DNA of 42,466 nucleotides from Bacteroidales bacterium (lineage in GTDB: Bacteria > Bacteroidota > Bacteroidia > Bacteroidales > UBA932). The translations under genes and the position numbers were made by a program. The stretch lies in contig JAKSJP010000021.1 of assembly GCA_024398105.1 (NCBI GenBank), forward strand, positions 1 through 42,466. The letters run 5' to 3'. The notes under the pieces are model-generated. The model was not told where the DNA came from. It ran no database searches and saw only the letters and a list, made by a program, of their open reading frames with translations. This document shows, one piece after another, positions 30,905-39,647 of the stretch; the first letter of the stretch is position 1, and each line of letters opens with the position of its first letter.

Positions 30905-31672
30905 TTACCACTCAACGGCCCATTCAGCCCAGTTTGCATTTTCAATCCAGCCCCAGCAGCTGATACGTCCACCGTCCTTGCCGCCGCTGAATGCAGTGTT
31001 GGTAGTGTAGAGCCAGGTGTAACCTGCTCCATTGCCACCGTCATAGAAACTGTATGCATTGTTAGGTGTATCGGCCCAGTAGAAGCAAGGAGACTTTGTC
31101 TCATCCCAAACCCAGTTGTTACCAGCCTCGTTTACGTTGAATACCATGTCGTATCCAGCATATCCGTACCAACCAAGAAGTGTATAGACACCTGTAGCGT
31201 ACTCATACTGGATTGTTGCGGTTCTACCTGTATCATTGCCACCGACGAATACTTTTCCTCTTGCCTCCCAGAGGTAAGCGCTTGCATCCTCTGTCTTGAA
31301 TGGAACGATTACCATCTCAGAACCAGCTGTTGTAGAAGCGTCGTCAGCTGAAGGGATAGCCTTGAGGTAGAATGAATAGTCTGTAAGCTGCTTGAGTCCA
31401 CTGAGATAGAAGGAATTTGAAGTGATGAATCCCTTTGAAGAAACGAAATTGCTGGCGTTTCTTATCTCATAGTAGTACTGAGCTGCGCCTGGAACGGCAT
31501 CCCAGGTGATTGTTGCCTGCTTGTAGTCAGCGTTGACGTTGATGTTGGCAGGTGTTGCAAGTGGAGTCTTTCCCTCGCTTGTATAAGGGGCTCTGTCCTT
31601 TTCACAAGAGACAAGCACCATGGCAGCAGCTGCTGCTGCCATGACAAGCTTGAATATTCTGTTTGTTTTCAT
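30905..31672 (-). CDS. FN3-domain, Trp-rich lipoprotein of the SusCD locus
   Basis: A 255-residue lipoprotein (MKTNRIFKLVMAAAAAAMVL then VSC). Residues about 38-128 form a fibronectin type III domain (ATPANINVNADYKQATITWD, and YSFYLKAIPS). The last 120 residues are rich in Trp, Tyr and Gly (LLGWYGYAGYDMVFNVNEAG, CFYWADTPNN, ISCWGWIENANWAEWAVEW), typical of glycan-binding surface proteins. It occupies the SusE position after SusC and SusD (18-base gap to SusD), so it probably binds the same ligand at the cell surface. I recognise no named family for the C-terminal part. Confidence 0.78.
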   Translation of the reverse strand: MKTNRIFKLVMAAAAAAMVLVSCEKDRAPYTSEGKTPLATPANINVNADYKQATITWDAVPGAAQYYYEIRNASNFVSSKGFITSNSFYLSGLKQLTDYSFYLKAIPSADDASTTAGSEMVIVPFKTEDASAYLWEARGKVFVGGNDTGRTATIQYEYATGVYTLLGWYGYAGYDMVFNVNEAGNNWVWDETKSPCFYWADTPNNAYSFYDGGNGAGYTWLYTTNTAFSGGKDGGRISCWGWIENANWAEWAVEW

Positions 31673-31690
31673 GATAGTGTTCTGTTGGGA

Positions 31691-33181
31691 TTATTCGAGA
31701 ACAAGGTCATATGATCCGAATGGGTTCTGATCACCGTCTGGCCAGATATCAGAGTTGATATTTGGATTGTTGAGGATCTCACCAGTAGGAATCTGGTATA
31801 CGAAACGCCATGATCTTGCAGGAATCTGGACGTCACCGCTGAAGTTCGCATGGTTTCCACCACGTACGAGAGGCTTCTGGCAACGGATCATGTCAAGCCA
31901 AGCGAATCCTTCTCCGTAAAGCTCCTTCCTGCGCTCAATGAGAATCTCGTCAAGAAGTGACTGACCTGTTGAGTTGGTGGTCTTTGCACCACGCATGGTA
32001 CGGAGATCGTTGAGGAGCTGAAGACCCTTAGGATCGTTCTTGTGTGCAAGAGCCTCAGCCTCGATGAGAAGCATCTCGTCTGCACGCATGAATACAAAGT
32101 CACCTTCAAGGGTTGGAGTGTCATAGAATTTCTCTGAGCAATGGAGTGCGATGTCGCTCTTCCAATAGATCTGCTTTCCACGGATATCGTCCTCGTCGAA
32201 GAGGTTCGCGAACTTGTCGTTTACGTAGAAGCAGTTGAATGACCAGAGGTCACCACCGTTACGGGTCTTCCAGTTAGCCCACATTGCGAATGGACCGTAG
32301 TCACCGTTTGCCTCAAGAGTATGCTCTGTGTCTGTAAGCATTGCCCACATCCATGAACTTGTTCCAGCATCGTTGAAACCTGCGTTCCACTGGTCGTTTG
32401 TTGTAAGTGGGTAGCCTGCACGTGCCTTTGAAGCATAGCTGGCAGCATTGTCCCAGTCATTCATAACGAGATATACGCGAGCGAGGAGACCTTCTACGAC
32501 TGACTTGTCGAAGTGGTTCTTCTGTGTTCTGCTGTATCCATCAAGAAGACTTTCTGCTTTCTTGAGGTCATCAAGAATCTGGTCGAAAGTTTCATTGATA
32601 GTACCTCTTCCCTTACCCTCTGTCTGGTCGCTTGATGGCTCGGTGTAGATTGGAACACCAGGCATCTGTCTAGGAGCAGAAAGAGCGTAGGTATGCTGGT
32701 AAAGCTGTGCAAGGTTGAAGTATGCCCAGCCTCTCATTGCAAGAGCCTGACCTACGATTGCATCCTTGTCGCTGTCAAGACCACCGTCAATCTTTGGAGT
32801 GTAGTAGATGACGCTGTTGAGGTTGTTGATAAGTGAGTAGTAATATCTCCAGAGACCTGTAGACTTGAAGATGTCTCCTCTCTGGTGTCCCCAATGGTTG
32901 TAGTCGTATCCATACCAACCACCCCATACGATGAGGTCTTCTCCATCAACGTCAAAGGTCATGATCTGAGATGCATATCCTTGGGTGTCTGGACGTCCGC
33001 CGTAGTTACCGAATGAAAGAAGGTTGTAGCATCCGCTGAGGGCAGCTTCAGCACCCTGGGTTGTAAGGAATACAGAAGCGTCAGACACTGAACTTGTAGG
33101 ATTTGTTGTAAGGAAACCCTCGCAAGAAACAGCTGTCATCAATGTAGCACCTGCTACTATTGCTGTAAGAATTTTTTTCAT
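31691..33181 (-). CDS. SusD/RagB family surface lipoprotein
   Basis: A 496-residue lipoprotein (MKKILTAIVAGATLMTAVSC) with the SusD start EGFLTTNPTSSVSDASVF and the usual TPR-like helical core (VGQALAMRGWAYFNLAQLYQ, and FDQILDDLKKAESLL). The C-terminal SusD signature is RRKELYGEGFAWLDMIRC. It forms the hinged lid of the SusC transporter and binds the ligand outside the cell. It starts 18 bases after the SusC stop. The ligand is not evident; there is no glycosidase in the operon. Confidence 0.95.
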   Translation of the reverse strand: MKKILTAIVAGATLMTAVSCEGFLTTNPTSSVSDASVFLTTQGAEAALSGCYNLLSFGNYGGRPDTQGYASQIMTFDVDGEDLIVWGGWYGYDYNHWGHQRGDIFKSTGLWRYYYSLINNLNSVIYYTPKIDGGLDSDKDAIVGQALAMRGWAYFNLAQLYQHTYALSAPRQMPGVPIYTEPSSDQTEGKGRGTINETFDQILDDLKKAESLLDGYSRTQKNHFDKSVVEGLLARVYLVMNDWDNAASYASKARAGYPLTTNDQWNAGFNDAGTSSWMWAMLTDTEHTLEANGDYGPFAMWANWKTRNGGDLWSFNCFYVNDKFANLFDEDDIRGKQIYWKSDIALHCSEKFYDTPTLEGDFVFMRADEMLLIEAEALAHKNDPKGLQLLNDLRTMRGAKTTNSTGQSLLDEILIERRKELYGEGFAWLDMIRCQKPLVRGGNHANFSGDVQIPARSWRFVYQIPTGEILNNPNINSDIWPDGDQNPFGSYDLVLE

Positions 33182-33199
33182 TATCTGTTCTCCTATGAT

Positions 33200-36100
33200 T
33201 TAGAATGTTACCTGTACGCCGAATGTGACGTTCTTGGTTGTAGGGAATCTGTTGCTTGTGGTACCTGAGATACTCTGCTCAGGATCTGTTCCACGCTTAG
33301 CTGCAGAACCGAATGTCATAAGGTTGTCACCCTGTACGAATACTCTGAGCTGGTCGATGTTTGCCTTGCTGAGAAGTGTTCTAGGGAATGAGTAACCGAG
33401 GGTTACGTTACGGAGACGTACGAATGTGTTGTCGTAGAGGTACTTGTCTGAGAATGTGTCAATTGCATTCTTGTTGAGACGAGGAAGCTCTGCGTCAGTG
33501 TTCTCAGGAGTCCATGTCTTGTTGAGTGCATCTGGATGGAGACCGAAGCCCTGACGATAGTTGACCATCTGTGAGTAGTCTGTATCGTAGAGGAGACCGC
33601 CGATGCTGTAGTAGAACATGAATGAGAGGTCTACACCGTAGAACTTGAAGGTGTTGGTGTAACCACCGAAGATTGCAGGAAGTGAGCTTCCGAGATACTG
33701 CTTCTGGTCGTCGCTTGTGACGTCTGAGGTGTTCTCGGTGAGGACTCGGTCAACGATTACGCTCTTGCCTTCTGAGTTGGTAGCATAGATGTTTCTCCAG
33801 TACTGGTCGTTACCGTTGAGAGGGTTTACACCTGCGTACTTTGTACCCCAGAAGTTGTAACGGCTTTCACCTTCTCTCCACTTGAATACGCCTGAGTTCA
33901 TCTCTGCCTGTGGGAGGTGGGTGATGACGTTCTCATAGTGGGTTGCGTTGAGGTTCATGTTCCACTGGAAGTTGTTGTTGTTTACAACAGCATAGTCGAA
34001 GTTGAACTCGACACCGTAGTTCTTGACGTCACCGATGTTACGATCGATTCCGCTGAAACCGGTTGAGTATGCCATTGGCATGGTGAAGAGGAGGTCCTTT
34101 GACTTTCTGTTGAAGAACTCGATACCACCGGTGAGCTTGCGCCAGAGAGCGAAATCAACGCCGACGTTGAACTGGAGGTTGGTCTCCCATCTGAGGCCTT
34201 CGTTAGGGAGGCTTGAGATGATGACACCGGCATTGCTCATATCATCGTAACCTGTTGCGTAGAGACCCTGGTAAGCGTACCATGAGCTGAGGTTATCATT
34301 ACCTACTGCACCATAAGAAGCCTTGAGCTTGAGGTTGTCGATCCATCTTGCGCTGCTGAGGAAGTCCTCGTTGTTGATTCTCCAAGAAGCACCTACTGAC
34401 CAGAAGGTACCCCAACGTGAAGAAGGAGAGAATCTTGATGAACCATCGGAACGGAGGGAAGCAGAGACGTAGTACTTGTCATTGTAGTCGTACTCGAGAC
34501 GGCTGAAGAATGAAAGAAGTCTGTAGTTGTCCTCGTATGAAGATGATGCATCAGCGATAGCTGCAGAGCTGAGCTCATAGAGACCTGCGAATGGGAAGGT
34601 CTTTCTTGATGCAGAAACACCTGCTACAGTACGAGAGTAGCTCTCCTCTCCGAGGAGGATGCCGAGGTTATGAGCACCGAACTGGCGGTTGAAGGTAAGG
34701 AGATTGGTCCATGTGGTAGAGACGTTTCTTGTCCAAGACTTTGAAGCTGCTCCGCCGTAACCTGCGGTGTAACCGAACTCTGCTGAAGAGTAACCGTCAT
34801 ACTTGTTGATATAGTAGTCGAGTGAGATTGTGCTGCGGAAGTTGAGACCTGGCATTAATCTTACGTCGATATAGTCACGTGTGGAGATCTGGTCGTTGTA
34901 GGTCTTGTACTTGTTGTATGCAGCGTCTGCGAGTACGTTCCAACCAGCCCAGCTGATACGGTCGTTACCATATTCATACATATAGTTGCCGTTGGCGTCG
35001 GTAACGTATGTGCCTGTTGCAGGATTGTACTGATAGATGTTGTAGATTGAAGGTACAGTACGGAGGAACCATACGGTAGAATCACCTGCAGGAGAGTCTG
35101 TCAAACTGTGGGCGAATGAGGTGTTGGTACCGAACTCGAGCCAGTCCTTGATCTTTGTGGTCACGTTTGCACGTGCTGAGATACGGTTGAACTGCTGTGT
35201 TGTGAAGATACCCTTGTCATCGAGGTAGCCGGCTGAGAAGAAGTAGGTAGAGTTACCTGTCTTGCCGCTGAGGTCGATGTTGTACTCCTGACGTGCCCTT
35301 GACTTCATGGTCTCGTTTCTCCAGTCACCATACCAGAGAAGATCCTTCTCGCTGAAAAGAGGGTTGCCCTTTGAGTCGAGGATGTTTGCGTTAGGGAAAG
35401 GATGAACCTTGAGCTCGTTGGAAATCGAAGCTGCTGCAAGAGCACCTGCCTCTTCTACTGAATAACCAGCGTCGATGTTCTGGTTGTAGAGACCGTACCA
35501 TGTAGCCTGTGCGAACTCGTTAGGGGTGAGAACGTCAGGAAGTGGAACTGCGAGGGATGCGAAACCTACGTTTGCACGGAAGCTTACCTTGCCCTGCTCG
35601 GTCTGACCCTTCTTTGTTGTGATCACGATGACACCGTTGGCAGCACGTGAACCGTAGAGTGCGGTTGCAGATGCATCCTTGAGGACTGTCATTGACTCGA
35701 TATCTGAAGGTGCGATGGCGTTGATGTTTCCTGAGTAAGCCACACCGTCAACAACATAGAGAGGGCTGCTGGATGCATTCATTGAACCGATACCGCGGAT
35801 GGTGATCGATCCTGATGAACCAGGCTGACCTGAGTTGTTGATGACCTGTACGCCGGCGCTGAGACCCTGGAGGGCCTGGGTTACGTTCGATGTAGAGATC
35901 TTCTGGAGATCTTCCTTCTTTACTACCGATGCTGAACCGGTGAAAGATGTCTTCTTGCCCTGACCGTAAGCGATGACCATGGTCTCGTCGAGCATCATGG
36001 CATCAGGCTCCATCATGACCTGATAGTTGCTTGCGGTTGTAAGAGGTAGATTGTAGTCTCTGAAACCGAGACACATGATGAGAAGTGAGCTTGACTTCTC

Positions 36101-36295
36101 TGAAGCAAAAATCTTGAACTGACCCTTTTCGTCAGAAATGGCGAACTGGCCAGAAGATTTGTCCTGAACGGTAGCTCCTACGATAGGAGTACCATCTGAC
36201 GAGGACACGATGGTTCCCGTCACGGATTTCTGCTGACCGAACGCAACCTGTGCGCACATGATGGTCAGAAGGATTCCAAAGATGATTCGTTTCAT
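33200..36295 (-). CDS. SusC/RagA family TonB-linked outer membrane transporter
   Basis: A 1031-residue receptor. Signal peptide at 1-20 (MKRIIFGILLTIMCAQVAFG). A carboxypeptidase-like regulatory domain covers about 22-105 (GTIVSSSDGTPIVGATVQDK). The plug is about 115-230 (TQALQGLSAGVQVINNSGQP, then SITIRGIGSMNASSSPLYVV, DGVAYSG, SRAANGVIVITTKKG). A long barrel follows and ends in TTKNVTFGVQVTF. It imports a ligand using TonB energy together with the SusD lid. It is the first gene of a three-gene operon with no adjacent enzyme or anti-sigma pair. The start at 36295 fits the signal peptide. Confidence 0.96.
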   Translation of the reverse strand: MKRIIFGILLTIMCAQVAFGQQKSVTGTIVSSSDGTPIVGATVQDKSSGQFAISDEKGQFKIFASEKSSSLLIMCLGFRDYNLPLTTASNYQVMMEPDAMMLDETMVIAYGQGKKTSFTGSASVVKKEDLQKISTSNVTQALQGLSAGVQVINNSGQPGSSGSITIRGIGSMNASSSPLYVVDGVAYSGNINAIAPSDIESMTVLKDASATALYGSRAANGVIVITTKKGQTEQGKVSFRANVGFASLAVPLPDVLTPNEFAQATWYGLYNQNIDAGYSVEEAGALAAASISNELKVHPFPNANILDSKGNPLFSEKDLLWYGDWRNETMKSRARQEYNIDLSGKTGNSTYFFSAGYLDDKGIFTTQQFNRISARANVTTKIKDWLEFGTNTSFAHSLTDSPAGDSTVWFLRTVPSIYNIYQYNPATGTYVTDANGNYMYEYGNDRISWAGWNVLADAAYNKYKTYNDQISTRDYIDVRLMPGLNFRSTISLDYYINKYDGYSSAEFGYTAGYGGAASKSWTRNVSTTWTNLLTFNRQFGAHNLGILLGEESYSRTVAGVSASRKTFPFAGLYELSSAAIADASSSYEDNYRLLSFFSRLEYDYNDKYYVSASLRSDGSSRFSPSSRWGTFWSVGASWRINNEDFLSSARWIDNLKLKASYGAVGNDNLSSWYAYQGLYATGYDDMSNAGVIISSLPNEGLRWETNLQFNVGVDFALWRKLTGGIEFFNRKSKDLLFTMPMAYSTGFSGIDRNIGDVKNYGVEFNFDYAVVNNNNFQWNMNLNATHYENVITHLPQAEMNSGVFKWREGESRYNFWGTKYAGVNPLNGNDQYWRNIYATNSEGKSVIVDRVLTENTSDVTSDDQKQYLGSSLPAIFGGYTNTFKFYGVDLSFMFYYSIGGLLYDTDYSQMVNYRQGFGLHPDALNKTWTPENTDAELPRLNKNAIDTFSDKYLYDNTFVRLRNVTLGYSFPRTLLSKANIDQLRVFVQGDNLMTFGSAAKRGTDPEQSISGTTSNRFPTTKNVTFGVQVTF

Positions 36296-36605
36296 AGAAC
36301 TGCTTTTGGTATTAATTAATAATTTGGGTTGATATTTCTCAACTGTTTGACAAGCACTGCAATGCCCGTCAATGCTGCAAGATAATATTTTATGTTGTCA
36401 TTTCCAATATAAAAATTGAATATATTTGACTAAAATGTTTCACTCAATCGGTTTAATAAGTGATTGACCGAATATGCATTATGAATATTCATAAATTATG
36501 CACATATGGCCTTGTGTCCCAATGATATTCATCTCTTTTGGAAAGAGTACTATGCAAAGCAATAATTACTATATTTGCATCAATAACCTTAAATTGACTA
36601 TACAA
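36296..36605. other. Divergent intergenic region between SusC and the coiled-coil gene
   Basis: A 310-base A+T-rich gap. It holds a perfect 16-bp palindrome TTATGAATATTCATAA at 36479-36494, an inverted TCAATC/GATTGA pair at 36444-36467 and a promoter core for the plus-strand gene. These could be operators for the SusC operon or its neighbour. I found no clear TAnnTTTG box for SusC and no RNA gene. Confidence 0.45.
36570..36577 (+). promoter_or_regulatory. Candidate -7 element of the coiled-coil protein gene
   Basis: TATATTTG, an exact TAnnTTTG match, 29 bases before the ATG at 36606. It also argues against in-frame starts further upstream. Confidence 0.55.
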
Positions 36606-37307
36606 ATGAAAAGATTCATCATTTCAGCAGCCATTCTGGCTGTCTCTCTTGTCCTCGGTGCGAATGCATCTGCTCAGTATTATGATGCAGTCCAGTCGGA
36701 AGTGCAGATCGCACAGGCAGAGGTGGAGAAGCAGGAACTGCATCTTGCGAAGTGCCGTGAGACCTACGATATGTGCAAGAATGCCTCAGACGATGCTACA
36801 AAGCGCCTGAGGAGGATTGAGAGCGACGTCAAGGACGAGGAGCAGAGATGCAAGTCCCAGATCAACGACGCTAAGAATGCTCTCGCGGACGTCAAGGCTG
36901 AAGTCGCACGCGTGAAGAACGAGATCAAGGTCGACAAGGCCGCCCTTAAGGCAAAGCAGGCTGCGTACAAGTCACACAAGAAGGTGATGAAGGTTACGGA
37001 CGATGTGACCGGCGAGTCCAAGAACTATCTTGAGCAGATGTCTTCAGACATCGCAGTCCTTGAAGCTAAGATAAAGGAGGACAACAGCTACGTGGCAAGC
37101 ACGAAGTCATTTGTCAACAAGAACAACGACATCATCAAGGCTGCCACATCAAAGATAAAGGAAGGCAAGGCCGAGGTGGCTCAGGCAAAGGCCGAGCTCA
37201 AGAATGCCGACAAGGCTCTTTCTGCTGCCAAGGCAGACTACAAGAACGCCGAGAAGCTCCTGGATGTTGCCAAGAAGAAGGTCTCTGTGCTCGTAAAGGG
37301 CAAATAA
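36606..37307 (+). CDS. Exported coiled-coil protein of unknown function
   Basis: A 233-residue protein starting at 36606 with a signal peptide (MKRFIISAAILAVSLVLGAN, cleaved near ASAQYY). Nearly all of the rest is Lys-, Ala-, Glu- and Asp-rich heptad sequence in two or three long coiled coils: about 25-125 and 150-230 (KAEVAQAKAELKNADKALSA). No catalytic domain or membrane segment is seen. It may be a periplasmic structural or spacer protein. I know no family for it. It converges with the AraC gene, with only a 3-base gap. Confidence 0.75.
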   Translation: MKRFIISAAILAVSLVLGANASAQYYDAVQSEVQIAQAEVEKQELHLAKCRETYDMCKNASDDATKRLRRIESDVKDEEQRCKSQINDAKNALADVKAEVARVKNEIKVDKAALKAKQAAYKSHKKVMKVTDDVTGESKNYLEQMSSDIAVLEAKIKEDNSYVASTKSFVNKNNDIIKAATSKIKEGKAEVAQAKAELKNADKALSAAKADYKNAEKLLDVAKKKVSVLVKGK

Positions 37308-37310
37308 CGG

Positions 37311-38192
37311 CTAGATCTCGTCGTTCAACATATATTGGCGTGGGGTCATCCCAGTAGCCTCTTTGAAGTACTTCCCGAAGAATGATGAATTCGGGAAGTT
37401 CATTTTTTCACTGACCTGCTGCACAGTGAACTGCTTGCTCTTGAGCATTCCTTTGGCAGTCACGATAGTGTATTTCCTGATCCAGTCAGACGGATGTGTG
37501 CCGCTGAACTTGTATATCAGGCTGGAGAAATACTTCGGTGACAGATGGGCGCGTGAGGCATAGTATGCGACGCTCCTCTCGTAGACGCAGTGTTCCCTGA
37601 TATCCTTGATGAACATCGTGAACAGTTTGTTCTCGTCGCTGGTCTCTTTCTGGAAACCGTCCATGTCATTGAAGTACCATTGTCCTATGCTTGCGAGGAC
37701 GATCCTGAGGAAACCGATCACCGCTTCCTTCTTCAGCTCGTTGTCCGTTATTTTCTTGAGTATCGATTCGCAGAGATACTGCATCGACATGCAGGCTTCT
37801 TTTCGGAATGGGTTGATGTTCAGCACGAAAGGTTCCATGAGCCTGTCCCAGACCTGCGTGAGTGCGTATGAATTGTGCTCGGGGAAGAAATACGGAAGGT
37901 AGTATCCGATGAGCAGGGCCTGGCAGCCTTCGCTCATATGTATGTTATGCACTATCACGCCGTTGTTGCACACGAGCATCTGGTCCTTGTGGACCTCATA
38001 GTGCCTGTCATTGATCGAGATGTCCAGGTCTCCTTCCCTGACATGGACGAGGAAGGTGAATCCGGCCTTGACGCTGCCGTTGACAAGGTGGAAGCTCTCC
38101 TCGCTGGAAGAAAGCTCAGTGACGAGCAGCTCGTTTCCGTACTGGAGGATGCTGTTGGATCCTGCCAGGAAGTTGATGTCAAGAATTCTCAT
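37311..38192 (-). CDS. AraC-family transcriptional regulator
   Basis: A 293-residue protein. The N-terminal half (about 1-170) is a cupin-like sensing part (LVHVREGDLDISINDRHYEV). The C-terminal AraC HTH pair covers about 195-290: AYYASRAHLSPKYFSSLIYK, FSGTHPSDWIRK and VQQVSEKMNFPNSSFFGKYF, ending with the signature EATGMTPRQY. Its first 14 bases overlap the end of the second NhaC gene, so it is translated with the antiporter operon and probably controls it or a related transport function. The inducer is unknown. Confidence 0.88.
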   Translation of the reverse strand: MRILDINFLAGSNSILQYGNELLVTELSSSEESFHLVNGSVKAGFTFLVHVREGDLDISINDRHYEVHKDQMLVCNNGVIVHNIHMSEGCQALLIGYYLPYFFPEHNSYALTQVWDRLMEPFVLNINPFRKEACMSMQYLCESILKKITDNELKKEAVIGFLRIVLASIGQWYFNDMDGFQKETSDENKLFTMFIKDIREHCVYERSVAYYASRAHLSPKYFSSLIYKFSGTHPSDWIRKYTIVTAKGMLKSKQFTVQQVSEKMNFPNSSFFGKYFKEATGMTPRQYMLNDEI

Positions 38193-39636
38193 GGGATGTT
38201 CTGTGTCTGATAATCCTGTATCCCGTTGCTGCTATGAGTATGCTCATCATGGGACTGATGTAGTTGAAAAAGCAGAACGGTGCGTATGCGAAGGTAGCTA
38301 TGCCCAGGATGGTGGACTGGGTCATGCCGCAGGTGTTCCATGGAACAAGCGGAGATGTGATGGTCGAAGAATCCTCGATCGAACGGCTCAGGAGCCTGCC
38401 CTCGAAGCCTTCTTTCTCGTAGATGTCCTTGAAGATGCTGGAGGTCATGATGATAGAGAGATACTGGTCGCTCACGATTCCGTTCATCATTATTCCCGTA
38501 CCTACGGTGGATGCCACCAGTGAGCTGCGCCTCTTGGTGAATGGCAGTATCAGCCTTGCCATCTGGTCCAGCATTCCGCTGGCTTTCATGCAGCTTCCGA
38601 AGCACATTGAGCAGATGATGAGATAGAAGGTGTTGAGCATTCCGCGCATGCCTCTGGTGGCGACGAGCTCATTTACTTCAGGGCTTCCCGTCTCGATCGA
38701 GGTCGAGTTGTAGAAGGTCTCGAGGATTCCGAGGACCTGGACTTTTCTTGTCGAACCGTCGGCTACGCTGCTGCCGATCTGATGAACGATGTCGGGCTGG
38801 AATATCAGCGCGAATACCGCACCCGCCAGGGCGGACAGGGCCAGTACGACGACCGCAGGCATCCTCCGCGCGATCATCACTCCGGTAAGGACCGGCACAA
38901 GCATCAGCCATGGAGTTATGTGGAACGCGTTCTTCATTCCGTCAGAGTAGACCTGGATGAGCGAACTGTCGCCTCCGTCCTTTGAAAGTCCCAGCACGAG
39001 GAATATGACAAGGGTGATCATGAAAGACGGTACGGTGGTGATCATCAGGTACTTGATGTGGCTGAACAATGGCACTTTGTTGAATGACGATGCCAGCACT
39101 GTCGTGTCTGAAAGAGGGGATATCTTATCACCGAAGTAGGCTCCGGAGATGATTGCGCCGGCGATGAGAGGGTCGCTGAATCCTTCCGCCTTGCCGATAC
39201 CCAGCAGGGCGACTCCGATGGTCGCGATTGTCGTCCATGAACTTCCGGTCGCAACCGATACTATCGCGCTGATAATGCATGCGGTGATGAGGAAGAACTT
39301 AGGACTGATTATCTTGACTCCGTAGTAGATGAAGGACGGAACGATGCCGCTGACCGTCCATGCTCCTGAGAGCGCTCCGATCATCAGCAGGATCATCAAT
39401 GACATCGCCAGGTCGCTGATATTCTCCATGAACTGAGTCTCGAATGTCTTCCACGGCGTCTTGAAAAGCCATGTCGAAAGCCATATGCAGAGACCTGCGG
39501 AAATGAGGAGCGCTACCTGGCTTCCTCCGTTGATGGAATCACTTCCGTATTCGGCGATGATGAACGCGATCATGACCATGAGGGCCACGATCGGAATGAA
39601 AGAAATGCCGAACCTGAATGCGTCTTTCCTGTCCAT
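38179..39636 (-). CDS. NhaC-family Na+/H+ antiporter, copy 1
   Basis: A 485-residue membrane protein with about 11 hydrophobic helices. Family motifs: ATGSSWTTIATIGVALLGIG, and FGDKISPLSDTTVLASS (the ion-binding region), IVSDQYLSIIMTSSIF and PLVPWNTCGMTQSTILG. NhaC members exchange Na+ for H+, or couple lactate or malate to this exchange (MleN). It is the tandem copy of the gene upstream (11-base gap), and overlaps the AraC gene downstream. Which substrate each copy uses cannot be read from the sequence. Confidence 0.9.
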   Translation of the reverse strand: MDRKDAFRFGISFIPIVALMVMIAFIIAEYGSDSINGGSQVALLISAGLCIWLSTWLFKTPWKTFETQFMENISDLAMSLMILLMIGALSGAWTVSGIVPSFIYYGVKIISPKFFLITACIISAIVSVATGSSWTTIATIGVALLGIGKAEGFSDPLIAGAIISGAYFGDKISPLSDTTVLASSFNKVPLFSHIKYLMITTVPSFMITLVIFLVLGLSKDGGDSSLIQVYSDGMKNAFHITPWLMLVPVLTGVMIARRMPAVVVLALSALAGAVFALIFQPDIVHQIGSSVADGSTRKVQVLGILETFYNSTSIETGSPEVNELVATRGMRGMLNTFYLIICSMCFGSCMKASGMLDQMARLILPFTKRRSSLVASTVGTGIMMNGIVSDQYLSIIMTSSIFKDIYEKEGFEGRLLSRSIEDSSTITSPLVPWNTCGMTQSTILGIATFAYAPFCFFNYISPMMSILIAATGYRIIRHRTSHENS

Positions 39637-39647
39637 TTGTGTCTGTC

